Part shown: positions 25,720 to 34,203 of the stretch, in pieces
How positions within the stretch are numbered: the first letter of the stretch is position 1
Layout: each line of letters starts with the position of its first letter
NCBI RefSeq assembly: GCF_011761355.1
Contig: NZ_JAASRW010000011.1
Location: 62,001 to 126,000 of the forward strand
DNA from: Paenibacillus lupini
Lineage (GTDB): Bacteria; Bacillota; Bacilli; Paenibacillales; Paenibacillaceae
Reading direction: 5' to 3'
Length of the DNA stretch: 64,000 nt
The notes under the pieces: model-generated
Told to the model about the DNA's origin: nothing
What the model saw: the letters and a program-made list of their open reading frames with translations, nothing else
Database searches by the model: none
Program-made: the position numbers and the translations under genes

Positions 25720-26700
25720 TTATCTAGCATGTCTATTACTTTCTAAGTTATCGGTTATCCGTTTGTCAGGATGAATACCAAGCTGATTTAATGCATGTAA
25801 TACAGCACCACCTACTGGGGCAAAACGAGGCTGTATGATTTCAAAGCTTTTATTTCGGCCACTCCTCAAACGCAGCTCCATCCCTTCTTGGAAATAGGCA
25901 CTGTTCAGGACACTTCCGATCAGAGCGACATCAACGTTATCACTAGAGAAGGCAGATGCAAGCAGTTCAATGCCGACTTTAATCTGATCCATCGCATGAT
26001 CGCATACTTTGCAAGCCAGGTGGCTTCCTTCAGAAGCAGCGTCTGTAATGACTGGAGCCAGTTCCCCAAATACTCGATCACGTTCTCGTCTGTCCTCGGC
26101 AAATCCTACTTGAGCTATTTTGTAGAAGGAATCAAGAGAATCAACACCCCAGTGCTGCAGGATCACGTTGACCATACCTGAATCCGACTCATCTGTTTGC
26201 CCTGCTAATACTTCATACACACAATCATAAGCAATGAATCTTGCGGCGCTGGCGGCGTAATGGTAGAAATCATAATTTCGGATAAAATGACGCTCTTCAG
26301 TAATCCCGGCTACAGTTGATCCAGTTCCAGATATGGCAATAATGCCAGGCTTCGTCATATGCGCGCCGTAATGAGCGGCTATTGCATCATTAAAATGCCA
26401 TTTGGGGCAAGTGAGACCTTCCACATCTGTTAACGATTCAACCCATTCCAGATCAGAGGGAGAGTCATACCCGGCTATACCGGCTGCTAGACCATGTACT
26501 TGTCCAAGCTGTCGGTCTGCCAGTTGAACTGCTTGGATAATACCTTCATTCACATGGCGCTTTGCTTCCAAATCTTTATGAATTGAAGCGGGGCCAGCAT
26601 TCACGTAAGAGAGTACTTGTCCTTCCAGATCGCTGACCAAGATGCGGGTTGATGTCCCGCCCCCGTCGATTCCAATTACAATTCCATCATTGTTGTTCAT
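25720..26700 (-). CDS. BadF/BadG/BcrA-type ATPase, likely N-acetylglucosamine kinase
   Basis: A cytoplasmic sugar kinase of about 326 residues in the ASKHA fold. The phosphate 1 loop reads VIGIDGGGTSTRILVSDLEG and phosphate 2 region GIIAISGTGSTVAG. The closest functional family is the eukaryotic-type N-acetylglucosamine kinase group. I prefer the ATG at 26700, with GATGAGG eight bases upstream; an in-frame ATG at 26736 adds 12 atypical residues. It is the first gene of a two-gene operon with the secreted GH26-like enzyme, suggesting it phosphorylates a sugar released by that enzyme (inference). Confidence 0.8.
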   Translation of the reverse strand: MNNNDGIVIGIDGGGTSTRILVSDLEGQVLSYVNAGPASIHKDLEAKRHVNEGIIQAVQLADRQLGQVHGLAAGIAGYDSPSDLEWVESLTDVEGLTCPKWHFNDAIAAHYGAHMTKPGIIAISGTGSTVAGITEERHFIRNYDFYHYAASAARFIAYDCVYEVLAGQTDESDSGMVNVILQHWGVDSLDSFYKIAQVGFAEDRRERDRVFGELAPVITDAASEGSHLACKVCDHAMDQIKVGIELLASAFSSDNVDVALIGSVLNSAYFQEGMELRLRSGRNKSFEIIQPRFAPVGGAVLHALNQLGIHPDKRITDNLESNRHAR

Positions 26701-26806
26701 CGAAGCTGCCTCATCTCTTCCAAGGATTGGCTTCATTATACAGGAGCAACCTTTTTATGGGAATGGCGTCTAAAAGAGGTAAGTTGAATATAGGGGGCTT
26801 TGGAGA

Positions 26807-28255
26807 ATGAAGCTTGCCGCTCTGACAATCGCATTAGTAACAGCGCTTACTTTAATTACGGGCTGCAGTATAGAAACGAATAACGAAGAAAAACTGCCGA
26901 TTTATATGGTGAAAAAAGAAGATGGCTTCTCGTTTAAGCTTTATATCCCGGAAGGAGTAAATGGTCTCGTCGTACAGTCGCTTCCAGCACCTCATGACGG
27001 TAATACTGTCGCACATCTTGTCCGCCGAATTACAGATGAACCTGGTGGCAAACGATTTCAGCTTGATGTCGTAATCGTTCAGCCAGACAAACAACGTTAC
27101 AAAAATTATCCGGTTGCAGACGTCATAGTAAAGGATGATTATTCGGTTGATTCTATTGCCAGAGCCTACGGGTTTAAGTCACAAGATAAGCTTGTTCTTG
27201 TCCGGCCGAAGGAGCGGGCCGATCACAAAGAAAGCGTTCAGTACGATGTTATCTCGCTTAATGTCCATACAGGGAAAATAAAGACGATTGCGGCTGATGC
27301 CGTGCCGGATGTCTCCCCGTCCTTTTTTGCGAAGGGCTGGATGAATCAGACGGGTCAGCTATATTTGAACAGCTATTCTGATGGTCGCCTGTGGTCCGTA
27401 GATACCGGAAATGGTGAGGTCAGATCAATCGAGGGTGAATTTAATCATGAATGGCCGTTGTATCTTCTTACACCTTCTCCGAATGGAGAGCTGTTCTGGC
27501 ATGAGGAAAAAGACCACCATTTCTCGATGTATGGTCAGGATGGAAAACTGCTGAAAGAGATTCCCCACACGCTTGGCTATCATTCTTATCCGGCTTTCGA
27601 ATGGAGCCCGGACAGCCGATATTCAGCATTAGCTTTTACATTGAGTGATAACCCGGACAATATATTAGGTGGAGAAGATGCTTATATTATCGCTCCTGAA
27701 ATGGTTGCGATATATAATCAGAATGGGGATTTTAGATGGGAAGTACAGGCAAAACCCAAAGAAGGATTAACGAATGTGGACTGGAACGGCTGGCTCTCTG
27801 AAGATGGAGAAGGGGTTATATCCTGGTATCGACTGGATCATACAGTAGAGGGAGCGGTTCCCCGCAAGACTGATCTTCAATATGCTTTGGCAGATGTGGC
27901 AGCTGGCACGCTGAAGGATCTGCATCCCGCAAAACGTGTGGAGGATTTGAAATCACCGGTACCGGTTGTGAATCGTACTGCTCAGCTCCTGCTCATAGAC
28001 CGAGAAGCGGGATTGTATTGGTCACCTGCAGCTGAACAAGTGAATACATCCATAAATCTCCTGTCCAAACCTGGAAATCCGAAATTGATATGGGCGACTC
28101 GCGATTATACTCTTGGAGAGACAATAATCACTCGTTATAATCCAGCGGATCATTCCACTGCAACGACTGTGTTCAAAGAGCTGCTAGGAGAAGAGCTTCA
28201 GTTAATTAACGATACAATGGTAGCTGATAACCTTAATTACAGATGGATTCATTAG
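26807..28255 (+). CDS. Lipoprotein of unknown function, beta-propeller-like
   Basis: An exported lipoprotein of 482 residues with signal peptide and lipobox ITGC (Cys20). The rest is rich in beta strands and repeated blocks such as LWSVDTGNGEVRSIEGEF, FSMYGQDGKLLKEIP and FEWSPDSRYSALAFTLSDN. These look like TolB/WD-type propeller blades, though I do not recognise a named family. It is transcribed divergently from the kinase/GH26 operon, with about 106 bp between starts. Surface display is predicted from the lipobox; function is unknown. Confidence 0.7.
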   Translation: MKLAALTIALVTALTLITGCSIETNNEEKLPIYMVKKEDGFSFKLYIPEGVNGLVVQSLPAPHDGNTVAHLVRRITDEPGGKRFQLDVVIVQPDKQRYKNYPVADVIVKDDYSVDSIARAYGFKSQDKLVLVRPKERADHKESVQYDVISLNVHTGKIKTIAADAVPDVSPSFFAKGWMNQTGQLYLNSYSDGRLWSVDTGNGEVRSIEGEFNHEWPLYLLTPSPNGELFWHEEKDHHFSMYGQDGKLLKEIPHTLGYHSYPAFEWSPDSRYSALAFTLSDNPDNILGGEDAYIIAPEMVAIYNQNGDFRWEVQAKPKEGLTNVDWNGWLSEDGEGVISWYRLDHTVEGAVPRKTDLQYALADVAAGTLKDLHPAKRVEDLKSPVPVVNRTAQLLLIDREAGLYWSPAAEQVNTSINLLSKPGNPKLIWATRDYTLGETIITRYNPADHSTATTVFKELLGEELQLINDTMVADNLNYRWIH

Positions 28256-28268
28256 TCAAAACGGCTAA

Positions 28269-28306
28269 TAGCCTGCCCTCGTTATCCACGATGGCAGGCT
28301 ATCTTT
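28269..28306 (+). terminator. Hairpin after the lipoprotein gene
   Basis: AGCCTGCC and GGCAGGCT pair around a 16-base loop, followed by ATCTTTAT. The U-run is weak, so termination may be inefficient. Confidence 0.5.
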
Positions 28307-28331
28307 ATGGTAAAGCTGTAAAGGCACTGCA

Positions 28332-28625
28332 TCAGCTTCCGCTGATCACACGTGCTTGTTGTTGTTTGCATATGATTTTGCGTAAGCTGTCCCCGGATAA
28401 AAAGTAAACCCGCTCAAGGTCAGCGATTGACCGTCCCTTGCAATATTCCGCATAGATCTCATCATTACGATCATTGATCCGCGCTTTCGTGCCGCTAAGC
28501 TGTCCCCAGCCTGCACGCTCATCGCTTTGTTTCGGAATGTAAAGCAATTCGCCATCAATATATTGCTGTATTTGCCTAAGCAGAGTGGGGGGAAGCACAT
28601 CTTTCCCGTTTTTGTAACGCCCCAT
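28332..28625 (-). CDS. CD3324-type small helix-turn-helix protein
   Basis: A protein of 97 residues similar to the CD3324 family (Mor-activator-like). The pattern MGRYKNGKDVLPPTLLRQIQ, ELLYIPK, RAGWGQLSGTK and a C-terminal helix-turn-helix SIADLERVYFLSGDSLRKII is characteristic. The start is well defined: GAAGGAGG lies six bases upstream of ATG. It probably binds DNA, but no target is known. The 290 bp upstream contain unusual hairpins and two tiny reading frames with good ribosome binding sites. Confidence 0.75.
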   Translation of the reverse strand: MGRYKNGKDVLPPTLLRQIQQYIDGELLYIPKQSDERAGWGQLSGTKARINDRNDEIYAEYCKGRSIADLERVYFLSGDSLRKIICKQQQARVISGS

Positions 28626-28917
28626 CGAGGCCCTCCTTCGATATATGGTTCCATTGGCATTCGTTGGCTTGTTTTGCGTTAAACATGGCTAACCCTCCTC
28701 CTTTCATATTTTAGCTTGCATGGATTTGAAATGTAATGGAGGGGGAACCGGCTAAGGCTCCCCCTATATGGGACATTCGCTTTAAGCGAATGCCACCTCC
28801 TGGATCTGAATCATTGCATTCAGCCTCCTTTCCCGTCAATTCGTCGGCCCGACATCTATATTAACGCATATAAGGAAGGCATCCTGCAAGGACGAAAACG
28901 GTTAAATTTGTATTTTC
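28626..28917 (-). other. Leader region with hairpins upstream of the CD3324-type gene
   Basis: On the minus strand this region holds a ten-codon reading frame (28814-28782), a perfect inverted repeat CATTCGCTTAAAGCGAATG (28774-28792), a second hairpin GGGGGAGCC/GGTTCCCCC (28741-28765), and a 36-codon frame from 28686 to 28576 that overlaps the start of the downstream gene and has AAAGGAGG ten bases upstream. The arrangement resembles a regulated leader, but nothing proves it is translated. Confidence 0.35.
28782..28814 (-). CDS. Possible ten-residue leader peptide MIQIQEVAFA
   Basis: A ten-codon open frame with a consensus AAGGAGG nine bases upstream of its ATG. Its stop codon falls inside a perfect inverted repeat. 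This layout is seen in translation-dependent attenuators, but the codons are not enriched for one amino acid, so the signal would not be simple amino-acid supply. The reading is tentative. Confidence 0.2.
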   Translation of the reverse strand: MIQIQEVAFA

Positions 28918-29310
28918 TCACTCAAACAATAACCGCAATGGGTCCGGAACCGGACAACTCTTACGGGTTACGGTATCCATAGCAACGCTCGTAATCAGTG
29001 CATCTGTGCACAACTCATCGGCAGCATTGACGATGTACTGCTCCAGAACAAAGCTGGTCCGGCCGACGGATTTGGGGCGGGTGATGACCGTAAGCTGATC
29101 TCCTTGCCGGCATTCCTTGCGGTAGTTAATATTAATATTGACCGTGACCGTCTGCATACCAAGTTTTTTTAAGGTGTCATAGTGGAGGTTGGCTGTTTCA
29201 TACCATTCCTCGCGGCCCCATTCCAGATATTCTAAATATTTAGCGTTATTCACATGTCCGTTCACATCGATCTCAGTAGGGCGGACGATTAGGGATAGTG
29301 TCGTTTCCAT
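28918..29310 (-). CDS. Acyl-CoA thioesterase, YbgC/FadM type
   Basis: A single hot-dog domain protein of 130 residues. The N-terminal pattern PTEIDVNGHVNNAKYLEYLEWGREEW contains the catalytic Asp (in EIDVNGHVNN) used by 4-hydroxybenzoyl-CoA thioesterase relatives. It should hydrolyse acyl-CoA thioesters in the cytoplasm; the acyl group is unknown. The start has GGAGAG upstream. It follows the aminotransferase gene by 51 bp on the same strand and is probably co-transcribed with it, without an obvious metabolic link. Confidence 0.85.
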   Translation of the reverse strand: METTLSLIVRPTEIDVNGHVNNAKYLEYLEWGREEWYETANLHYDTLKKLGMQTVTVNININYRKECRQGDQLTVITRPKSVGRTSFVLEQYIVNAADELCTDALITSVAMDTVTRKSCPVPDPLRLLFE

Positions 29311-29361
29311 AACTCTCTCCTTATCGGATTCGGATATACACTATTATAACGCTGCGAAAAA

Positions 29362-30588
29362 TCAGGAACAAATCGCTTCGTTTTTCAGACCAACCGTTTC
29401 TAATGCAATCGCCAATATCGAGATCATTTGCTCCACATCATCAGCTGACACAATAAGTGGGGGCATTAACCGAATCGCAGATTGGTTAGGGGCATTGACG
29501 AGAAGCCCTTTCTTAAAGCATTCAGCAGCCAGCATGGGAGCTGAGCCCTCCGGTACATCAAATGCCAAGAGCAGCCCTTTGCCACGAACTTGGCTGATAG
29601 GGTATTCCGTAGACAGGGCAGTGAGCTTCTCTTTAATCAAATCGCCTTGCAGAGCAGCATTGTCTGCCAGCCCAAGCCGTATAATCTCGCTTACGACCGC
29701 ATGACCTGCCGCCATACCCAGTGGTGCAGCACTGTAAGTGCCGCCTTGATCACCTGGCTCGAATAGATCAAATTCAGCAGTTGTCAGCATAGCAGACAGA
29801 GGGAAGCCGCTGCCGATCCCTTTTGCTAAGGTCATTACATCCGGCATTATGCCGTAATGCTCATAAGCGAACAGCTTGCCTGTTCTTCCAAGCCCGGTCT
29901 GAACTTCATCGAAGATCAACATAATATTGTAAATGTCGCATGCTTTACGCAGTGCCTGCAGATAAGGTCCGTCGACGGCATGAACGCCGCCTTCTCCCTG
30001 GACGAGCTCCAGCATAATTGCACAGGTACGGTCACTAATAGCTGCAAAACAGGCATCAAAATCATTTATTGGTACATGGATGAAGCCGGGAACTTTTGGC
30101 TCGAATAAAGGTTTAAATGCCTCTTTGCCCGTGGCAGACATCATCGCTAATGATCTTCCGTGGAAGCTGTTGGTCAATGTAATAATTTCGTAGGCGCCAT
30201 TCAAATGGAGAGCACCATGCTTACGGGCAAGTTTAATGGCGCTTTCGTTTGCTTCAGCACCGCTGCTTGCAAAGAATACTTTGTCAAAGCCCGAAACTTC
30301 CGTTAGGAGGTCCGCAAATTCAACCATAGGCTTGTTGTAGAAACCAGGGCTCGCATGAACTAACTGTCCGCTTTGATAAGTCAAAGCCTCCTGCAGGGCA
30401 GCAGGGGAATGTCCTAGACTCGTCACCGCCCAGCCCCCGATAAAATCCAAGTAGCACTTATCGTCAGTATCCCATAAATACATACCTTCCCCGCGCGTCA
30501 TGACTACTTCAGGACGGTTAGCTGTATAAAGCAGCGATTGCTTGGCAGATGCGAGCAAGCTGTCGGTCGTTTTGTTCATGGTTTGCAT
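29362..30588 (-). CDS. argD: Acetylornithine aminotransferase (class III PLP)
   Basis: A class III aminotransferase of 408 residues. The PLP-Lys lies in LAKGIGSGFPLSAM near residue 250, the cofactor Asp in LIFDEVQTGLGRTGK, and the phosphate site in ASSGAEANESAIKLAR. It would convert N-acetylglutamate semialdehyde to N-acetylornithine in arginine synthesis; related enzymes act on ornithine or GABA. Two ArgR-like boxes overlap its promoter, which supports the arginine role. The other arginine genes are not in the window. A second in-frame ATG lies three codons downstream of the chosen start. Confidence 0.82.
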   Translation of the reverse strand: MQTMNKTTDSLLASAKQSLLYTANRPEVVMTRGEGMYLWDTDDKCYLDFIGGWAVTSLGHSPAALQEALTYQSGQLVHASPGFYNKPMVEFADLLTEVSGFDKVFFASSGAEANESAIKLARKHGALHLNGAYEIITLTNSFHGRSLAMMSATGKEAFKPLFEPKVPGFIHVPINDFDACFAAISDRTCAIMLELVQGEGGVHAVDGPYLQALRKACDIYNIMLIFDEVQTGLGRTGKLFAYEHYGIMPDVMTLAKGIGSGFPLSAMLTTAEFDLFEPGDQGGTYSAAPLGMAAGHAVVSEIIRLGLADNAALQGDLIKEKLTALSTEYPISQVRGKGLLLAFDVPEGSAPMLAAECFKKGLLVNAPNQSAIRLMPPLIVSADDVEQMISILAIALETVGLKNEAICS

Positions 30589-30619
30589 GTTGTGATCGAA
30601 CCTCCATATCCAATATGAT

Positions 30620-30657
30620 GTGAATTAATATACAACATAGTGAATAATAATACAACA
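30620..30657 (-). promoter_or_regulatory. argD promoter overlapped by two ARG-box-like sites
   Basis: On the minus strand, TTGTAT and TATATT are 17 bp apart and make a good promoter. Two sites, TTGTATTATTATTCA and TTGTATATTAATTCA, match the ArgR box pattern (TGAATA/TATTCA-like arms, A/T core) and are spaced 20 bp apart, about two helical turns. They overlap the -35 and -10 regions, as expected for repression by arginine-bound ArgR/AhrC. Confidence 0.6.
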
Positions 30658-30705
30658 ATCATCCAAGCTTTTTAAGAAAAGAAAATTTTTCTAATATGCA
30701 GACAT

Positions 30706-30742
30706 AAAAAACGGCCATCCTGCATAAGCAGCATAGCCGTTC
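30706..30742 (-). terminator. Terminator of ktrB
   Basis: On the minus strand CGGCTATGCTGC pairs with GCAGGATGGCCG around TTAT, followed by TTTTTTATG. Confidence 0.85.
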
Positions 30743-30744
30743 GA

Positions 30745-32088
30745 TTATCCAATAATTATTTTTCCTTCGGGATGTCGGTACAGCTCTTTCGAGTGAGTTG
30801 GAACAAGTGTATACGCCAGAGTAAGCGGCCCCATCCGTCCGATGAACATGACGATAATAATTAATATTTTTCCGATATCGGTCAAATGAGGGGTAAGCCC
30901 CATCGATAAGCCTGTTGTTCCGAATGCAGAAGTCACCTCGAACATGACGGTTAAGAAATCGGTCTCTTCCGTGGCTGTTAGGATCATCGTGAATAACACG
31001 ATAGTAGCGACGGAGACGGCAGTAATTGTTAAAGCTTTATGGACCCGGTCCTTCGCTAATCTTCTCTTGAAGAAGACGACATCCTCTTTACCGCGCATCA
31101 TGGCGATTACAGCTCCGATCAGAATGGCAAAGGTCGTTACTTTAATACCGCCGCCTGCCGATCCAGGAGAAGCACCGATAAACATCAGAATAATAAGCAG
31201 AAATTGACTCGCATTACGCATGGCTGCAATATCGAGTGTATTTGCGCCGCCAGAGCGGGGCGAGATGGATTGGAACAGCGAGCTGAACAGCTTGCCAGTA
31301 AAGCTGAGCGGCTGCAGCGTATTCGTAAATTCGAATATAAACAGTAGTACAGCCCCGCCCAGGAACAAAATACCGGATGTAGTCAGCACAACTTTGGAGT
31401 GAAGCGAGAACTTGCGTATTTTCGGATAATCAACCACTTCGCCAAGCACGATAAAACCGATACCACCAAGAAAAATAAGGATCATAAGCACGGCATTGAT
31501 GATTGGATCATCGACATGACTGGTAAAACTATTAAAGGGACCATGAATGGGACCCATAATATCAAGGCCAGCATTCGTAAACATCGACACACTATGAAAG
31601 ACGCCGTAATAGAGCGCCTTATCAACTGGCATGATTGCTGACCACCTTGCTGTGAGAATCAGTGCCCCAACAGCTTCAATGGTAAATGCATAAATAAGGA
31701 CGCGGCGGATAAAACGGACGATTCCTTCAAGCGAAGTATGGCTCATCGATTCTTGAAGCCAGAGCCGCTCTCTTAGTGAGATCCGCTTGCGGAAAGCTAG
31801 GGCAAACAACGTCGCCATCGTCATGAAGCCAAGACCGCCAACCTGCATCAGCATCAAGACGACGATTTCACCAAAGGTGGAGTAATGAGTTCCCGTATCC
31901 ACAACAACAAGCCCGGTTACACATGCAGCCGATGTTGCTGTGAAGAAAGCGTCAATAAATGGCGTATGTATTTGGTCTGCCGAGGCAGAAGGCAATGACA
32001 GCAAGATGGAACCAATCAAGATAATGATAAGAAAGCCTGCTGTTAAGAGCTGAGGCGGGGTTATTTTCGTTAAGTAGGATTTCTTCAA
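30745..32088 (-). CDS. ktrB: Ktr potassium transporter membrane subunit
   Basis: A potassium channel-like transporter of about 447 residues in the Trk/Ktr superfamily. Four pore-loop repeats carry the selectivity-filter glycines, visible in SAACVTGLVVVDTG, VSMFTNAGLDIMG, SISPRSGGANTLD and SAFGTTGLSMGLTP. Length and absence of extra helices indicate KtrB rather than TrkH. It should import K+ with a KtrA RCK subunit, which is not encoded nearby. I prefer the TTG at 32088, which has AAAGGTG upstream and gives MKKSYLTK; an ATG at 32106 has no ribosome binding site. Confidence 0.9.
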   Translation of the reverse strand: MKKSYLTKITPPQLLTAGFLIIILIGSILLSLPSASADQIHTPFIDAFFTATSAACVTGLVVVDTGTHYSTFGEIVVLMLMQVGGLGFMTMATLFALAFRKRISLRERLWLQESMSHTSLEGIVRFIRRVLIYAFTIEAVGALILTARWSAIMPVDKALYYGVFHSVSMFTNAGLDIMGPIHGPFNSFTSHVDDPIINAVLMILIFLGGIGFIVLGEVVDYPKIRKFSLHSKVVLTTSGILFLGGAVLLFIFEFTNTLQPLSFTGKLFSSLFQSISPRSGGANTLDIAAMRNASQFLLIILMFIGASPGSAGGGIKVTTFAILIGAVIAMMRGKEDVVFFKRRLAKDRVHKALTITAVSVATIVLFTMILTATEETDFLTVMFEVTSAFGTTGLSMGLTPHLTDIGKILIIIVMFIGRMGPLTLAYTLVPTHSKELYRHPEGKIIIG

Positions 32089-32188
32089 GCGTGTATCACC
32101 TTTCATGAAAGCTTCGTCAAATTCTAAGTTCTTAGGTTTATCTGGTATAATTAGTATAAAGGCAAATGGTACAGGAGGACAGAGTTAC

Positions 32189-33424
32189 ATGAAATCAAGA
32201 TATATTGCGAGTCTATCGCTAGCCATTATGTTTATTGGATTTATTGTGACCAGATGGTGGCTGCCGGAGAATGATTGGACCATGCTGCTGGAAAGTGGAT
32301 TTGAAGCGGGGCTGGTCGGAGGTATTGCTGACTGGTTTGCGGTAACCGCTTTGTTCCGACATCCGTTTGGTATTCCCATTCCACACACGTCATTGCTGCT
32401 TAAGAACAGGGACAAAATCGTTAATTCACTCATTTCCGCAATGGAAACCGAGCTTCTAAACAAGGAAAGCATCAGCAGGAAGCTTAAAGAATTAAAGCTG
32501 TTTAAAGGAATTGCGTCCGCGATTGTAGGTTTGCTGAGCAGGCGCAGCGTACGGGTCGGGGTACTTCGTTTTGCCCAATCCTCTATTGAACAGGTTCCAC
32601 TCGAGAAGCTTAGCGTTAAGATCCAAGAACTTGCCGTTGACTATGTCCGCAAGCAGGATATCGTGCCGATCGTAGATAAGCTGACGGACAAATTCGCTTA
32701 CGACGGCTGGGATGAGAAAGCTCTAGATTTTGTATTAGAGCAGGGCAAGGAATGGGTCAAGAAGCGGGAAACCGAGCAATTCTTCGGCAGACTGGCGCAC
32801 AGCAAGATGGAGGAAATGCAGGTTGGCGGTTTTATGGGCTTTGCCGTTCAGGCATTTGTTGGCTTTATGAGTCCGGAAAAGCTTGGTCCAATCATCCAGG
32901 GAATGCTGTTATCCAGTATTAAGGAGCTGAGCATTCCGGGGAACCCGAACAGGCAGAAGCTGCTTGACGAGGTGAAAAGGCATGCATTAGCGTTGTCGGC
33001 AAATGAAGAATTGATGGCTCAGTTGAAAAATTGGCTGCAAACCAGCACGGAAAGTGTCCAGCTAGAGCGGTTTATTCATCTTCGTCTTGAAGAGCTGCGT
33101 CAACTGCTGCTGGATAAGCTGGAAGATGAGTGCCTGAATGGCGGACGTGTGCTTGTTAGAGGCTTCCGCTTCTTAACAGAAGCAGCGAAAGGCAAGGAAG
33201 AGCTGCTTGACCGCTGGGAGCAGTCTATTCTGTCCTTTATGGTCAACTGGATTGAGAAGAATCATTACCGGATCGGACTGCTTGTCCGTGATAATTTGAA
33301 CAAGATGGACGATCAGGCACTGGTCAGCATGCTTGAGCAGAAGATTGGTAACGATCTGCAATGGATTCGTGTGAATGGTGCGGTGTGCGGCTTTATTGTA
33401 GGCGTTATCCTTTACTTTTTCTAA
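32189..33424 (+). CDS. DUF445 family membrane protein
   Basis: A protein of 411 residues with one helix at each end: residues 4-22 (ASLSLAIMFIGFIVT) and the final 15 (NGAVCGFIVGVILYFF). Between them is a long soluble, mostly helical part. The conserved DUF445 pattern is present: LVGGIADWFAVTALFRHPFG followed by IPHTSLLLKNRDKI. Function is unknown in this family. The start is set at the ATG at 32189, which has GGAGG ten bases upstream, although the frame is open from 32105. The gene is followed closely by the iron-export genes. Confidence 0.85.
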   Translation: MKSRYIASLSLAIMFIGFIVTRWWLPENDWTMLLESGFEAGLVGGIADWFAVTALFRHPFGIPIPHTSLLLKNRDKIVNSLISAMETELLNKESISRKLKELKLFKGIASAIVGLLSRRSVRVGVLRFAQSSIEQVPLEKLSVKIQELAVDYVRKQDIVPIVDKLTDKFAYDGWDEKALDFVLEQGKEWVKKRETEQFFGRLAHSKMEEMQVGGFMGFAVQAFVGFMSPEKLGPIIQGMLLSSIKELSIPGNPNRQKLLDEVKRHALALSANEELMAQLKNWLQTSTESVQLERFIHLRLEELRQLLLDKLEDECLNGGRVLVRGFRFLTEAAKGKEELLDRWEQSILSFMVNWIEKNHYRIGLLVRDNLNKMDDQALVSMLEQKIGNDLQWIRVNGAVCGFIVGVILYFF

Positions 33425-33450
33425 CTAGGAGAGTGCAGGAGGAATTACAG

Positions 33451-34203
33451 GTGTCCTTATTGCAGTTAAACAAGGTGTCCAAATATAAATTTGATGAAGA
33501 AAAGGAATGGCTGTTCAGGGATATAACGGCAGATATTAGCCCCGAAGACCACATTGTTCTAATCGGGGGTTCTGGTCAAGGGAAAAGCACGCTGCTGCGC
33601 ATAATCGCACGGCTTGAGAGGTTGGATGACGGCGGGATTTGCCTGGAGGGCAAAGCAAGTAAGGAATGGAAGCCGCAAAGCTGGCGCAAGAAGGTGAGTT
33701 ACGTTGCGCAGAAGCCTGTTATGCTGACGGGCAGCATCAAGAATAATTTGCGTACGGTCAGCCTATTGCATGATCGGCCTTTTGAAGAAGAGCTTGCCCG
33801 GCGCTATATGGAGGCTGTAGGGCTCGGGCAGCTCGATTGGGGCAAGAATGCCGTTGATCTTTCCGGCGGCGAGCAGCAGAGATTGGCGCTTATCCGTTCT
33901 CTTATGTTAAATCCGGATATTCTTCTGCTTGATGAGATAACATCCTCGCTTGATCCAGGAAGCAAGCATGCGGTGGAGCAGCTGCTGCTGGAATGGGTGT
34001 CAGAAGCAAGCTCGCCTAAAGCTTATTTATGGATTACGCATGATGTGGAGCAGGCTCGCGCAATCAGCAACCAAGTTTGGTTTATGGCGGAAGGATGTTT
34101 GCTTGAGAAGGGGGAAACAACAGCTTTCTTCGAACATCCGAACACCAAGCAGGCTAAACAGTTCATGAGTGGTCTGCAGACAGAAGTGGTGAAGCATCCA
34201 TGA
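33451..34203 (+). CDS. fetA: FetA-type ABC ATPase
   Basis: An ABC ATPase of 250 residues: Walker A GGSGQGKSTLLR near residue 40, Q-loop VAQKPV, signature LSGGEQQRLALIRSL, Walker B ILLLDEITSS and switch His in WITHDVEQ. The short length and the FetB permease encoded next, overlapping by four bases (ATGA), identify the FetAB pair. In E. coli FetAB is implicated in iron export under peroxide stress (established knowledge). The start is the GTG at 33451 with GCAGGAGG upstream; the longer open frame runs back into the preceding gene. Confidence 0.85.
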   Translation: MSLLQLNKVSKYKFDEEKEWLFRDITADISPEDHIVLIGGSGQGKSTLLRIIARLERLDDGGICLEGKASKEWKPQSWRKKVSYVAQKPVMLTGSIKNNLRTVSLLHDRPFEEELARRYMEAVGLGQLDWGKNAVDLSGGEQQRLALIRSLMLNPDILLLDEITSSLDPGSKHAVEQLLLEWVSEASSPKAYLWITHDVEQARAISNQVWFMAEGCLLEKGETTAFFEHPNTKQAKQFMSGLQTEVVKHP

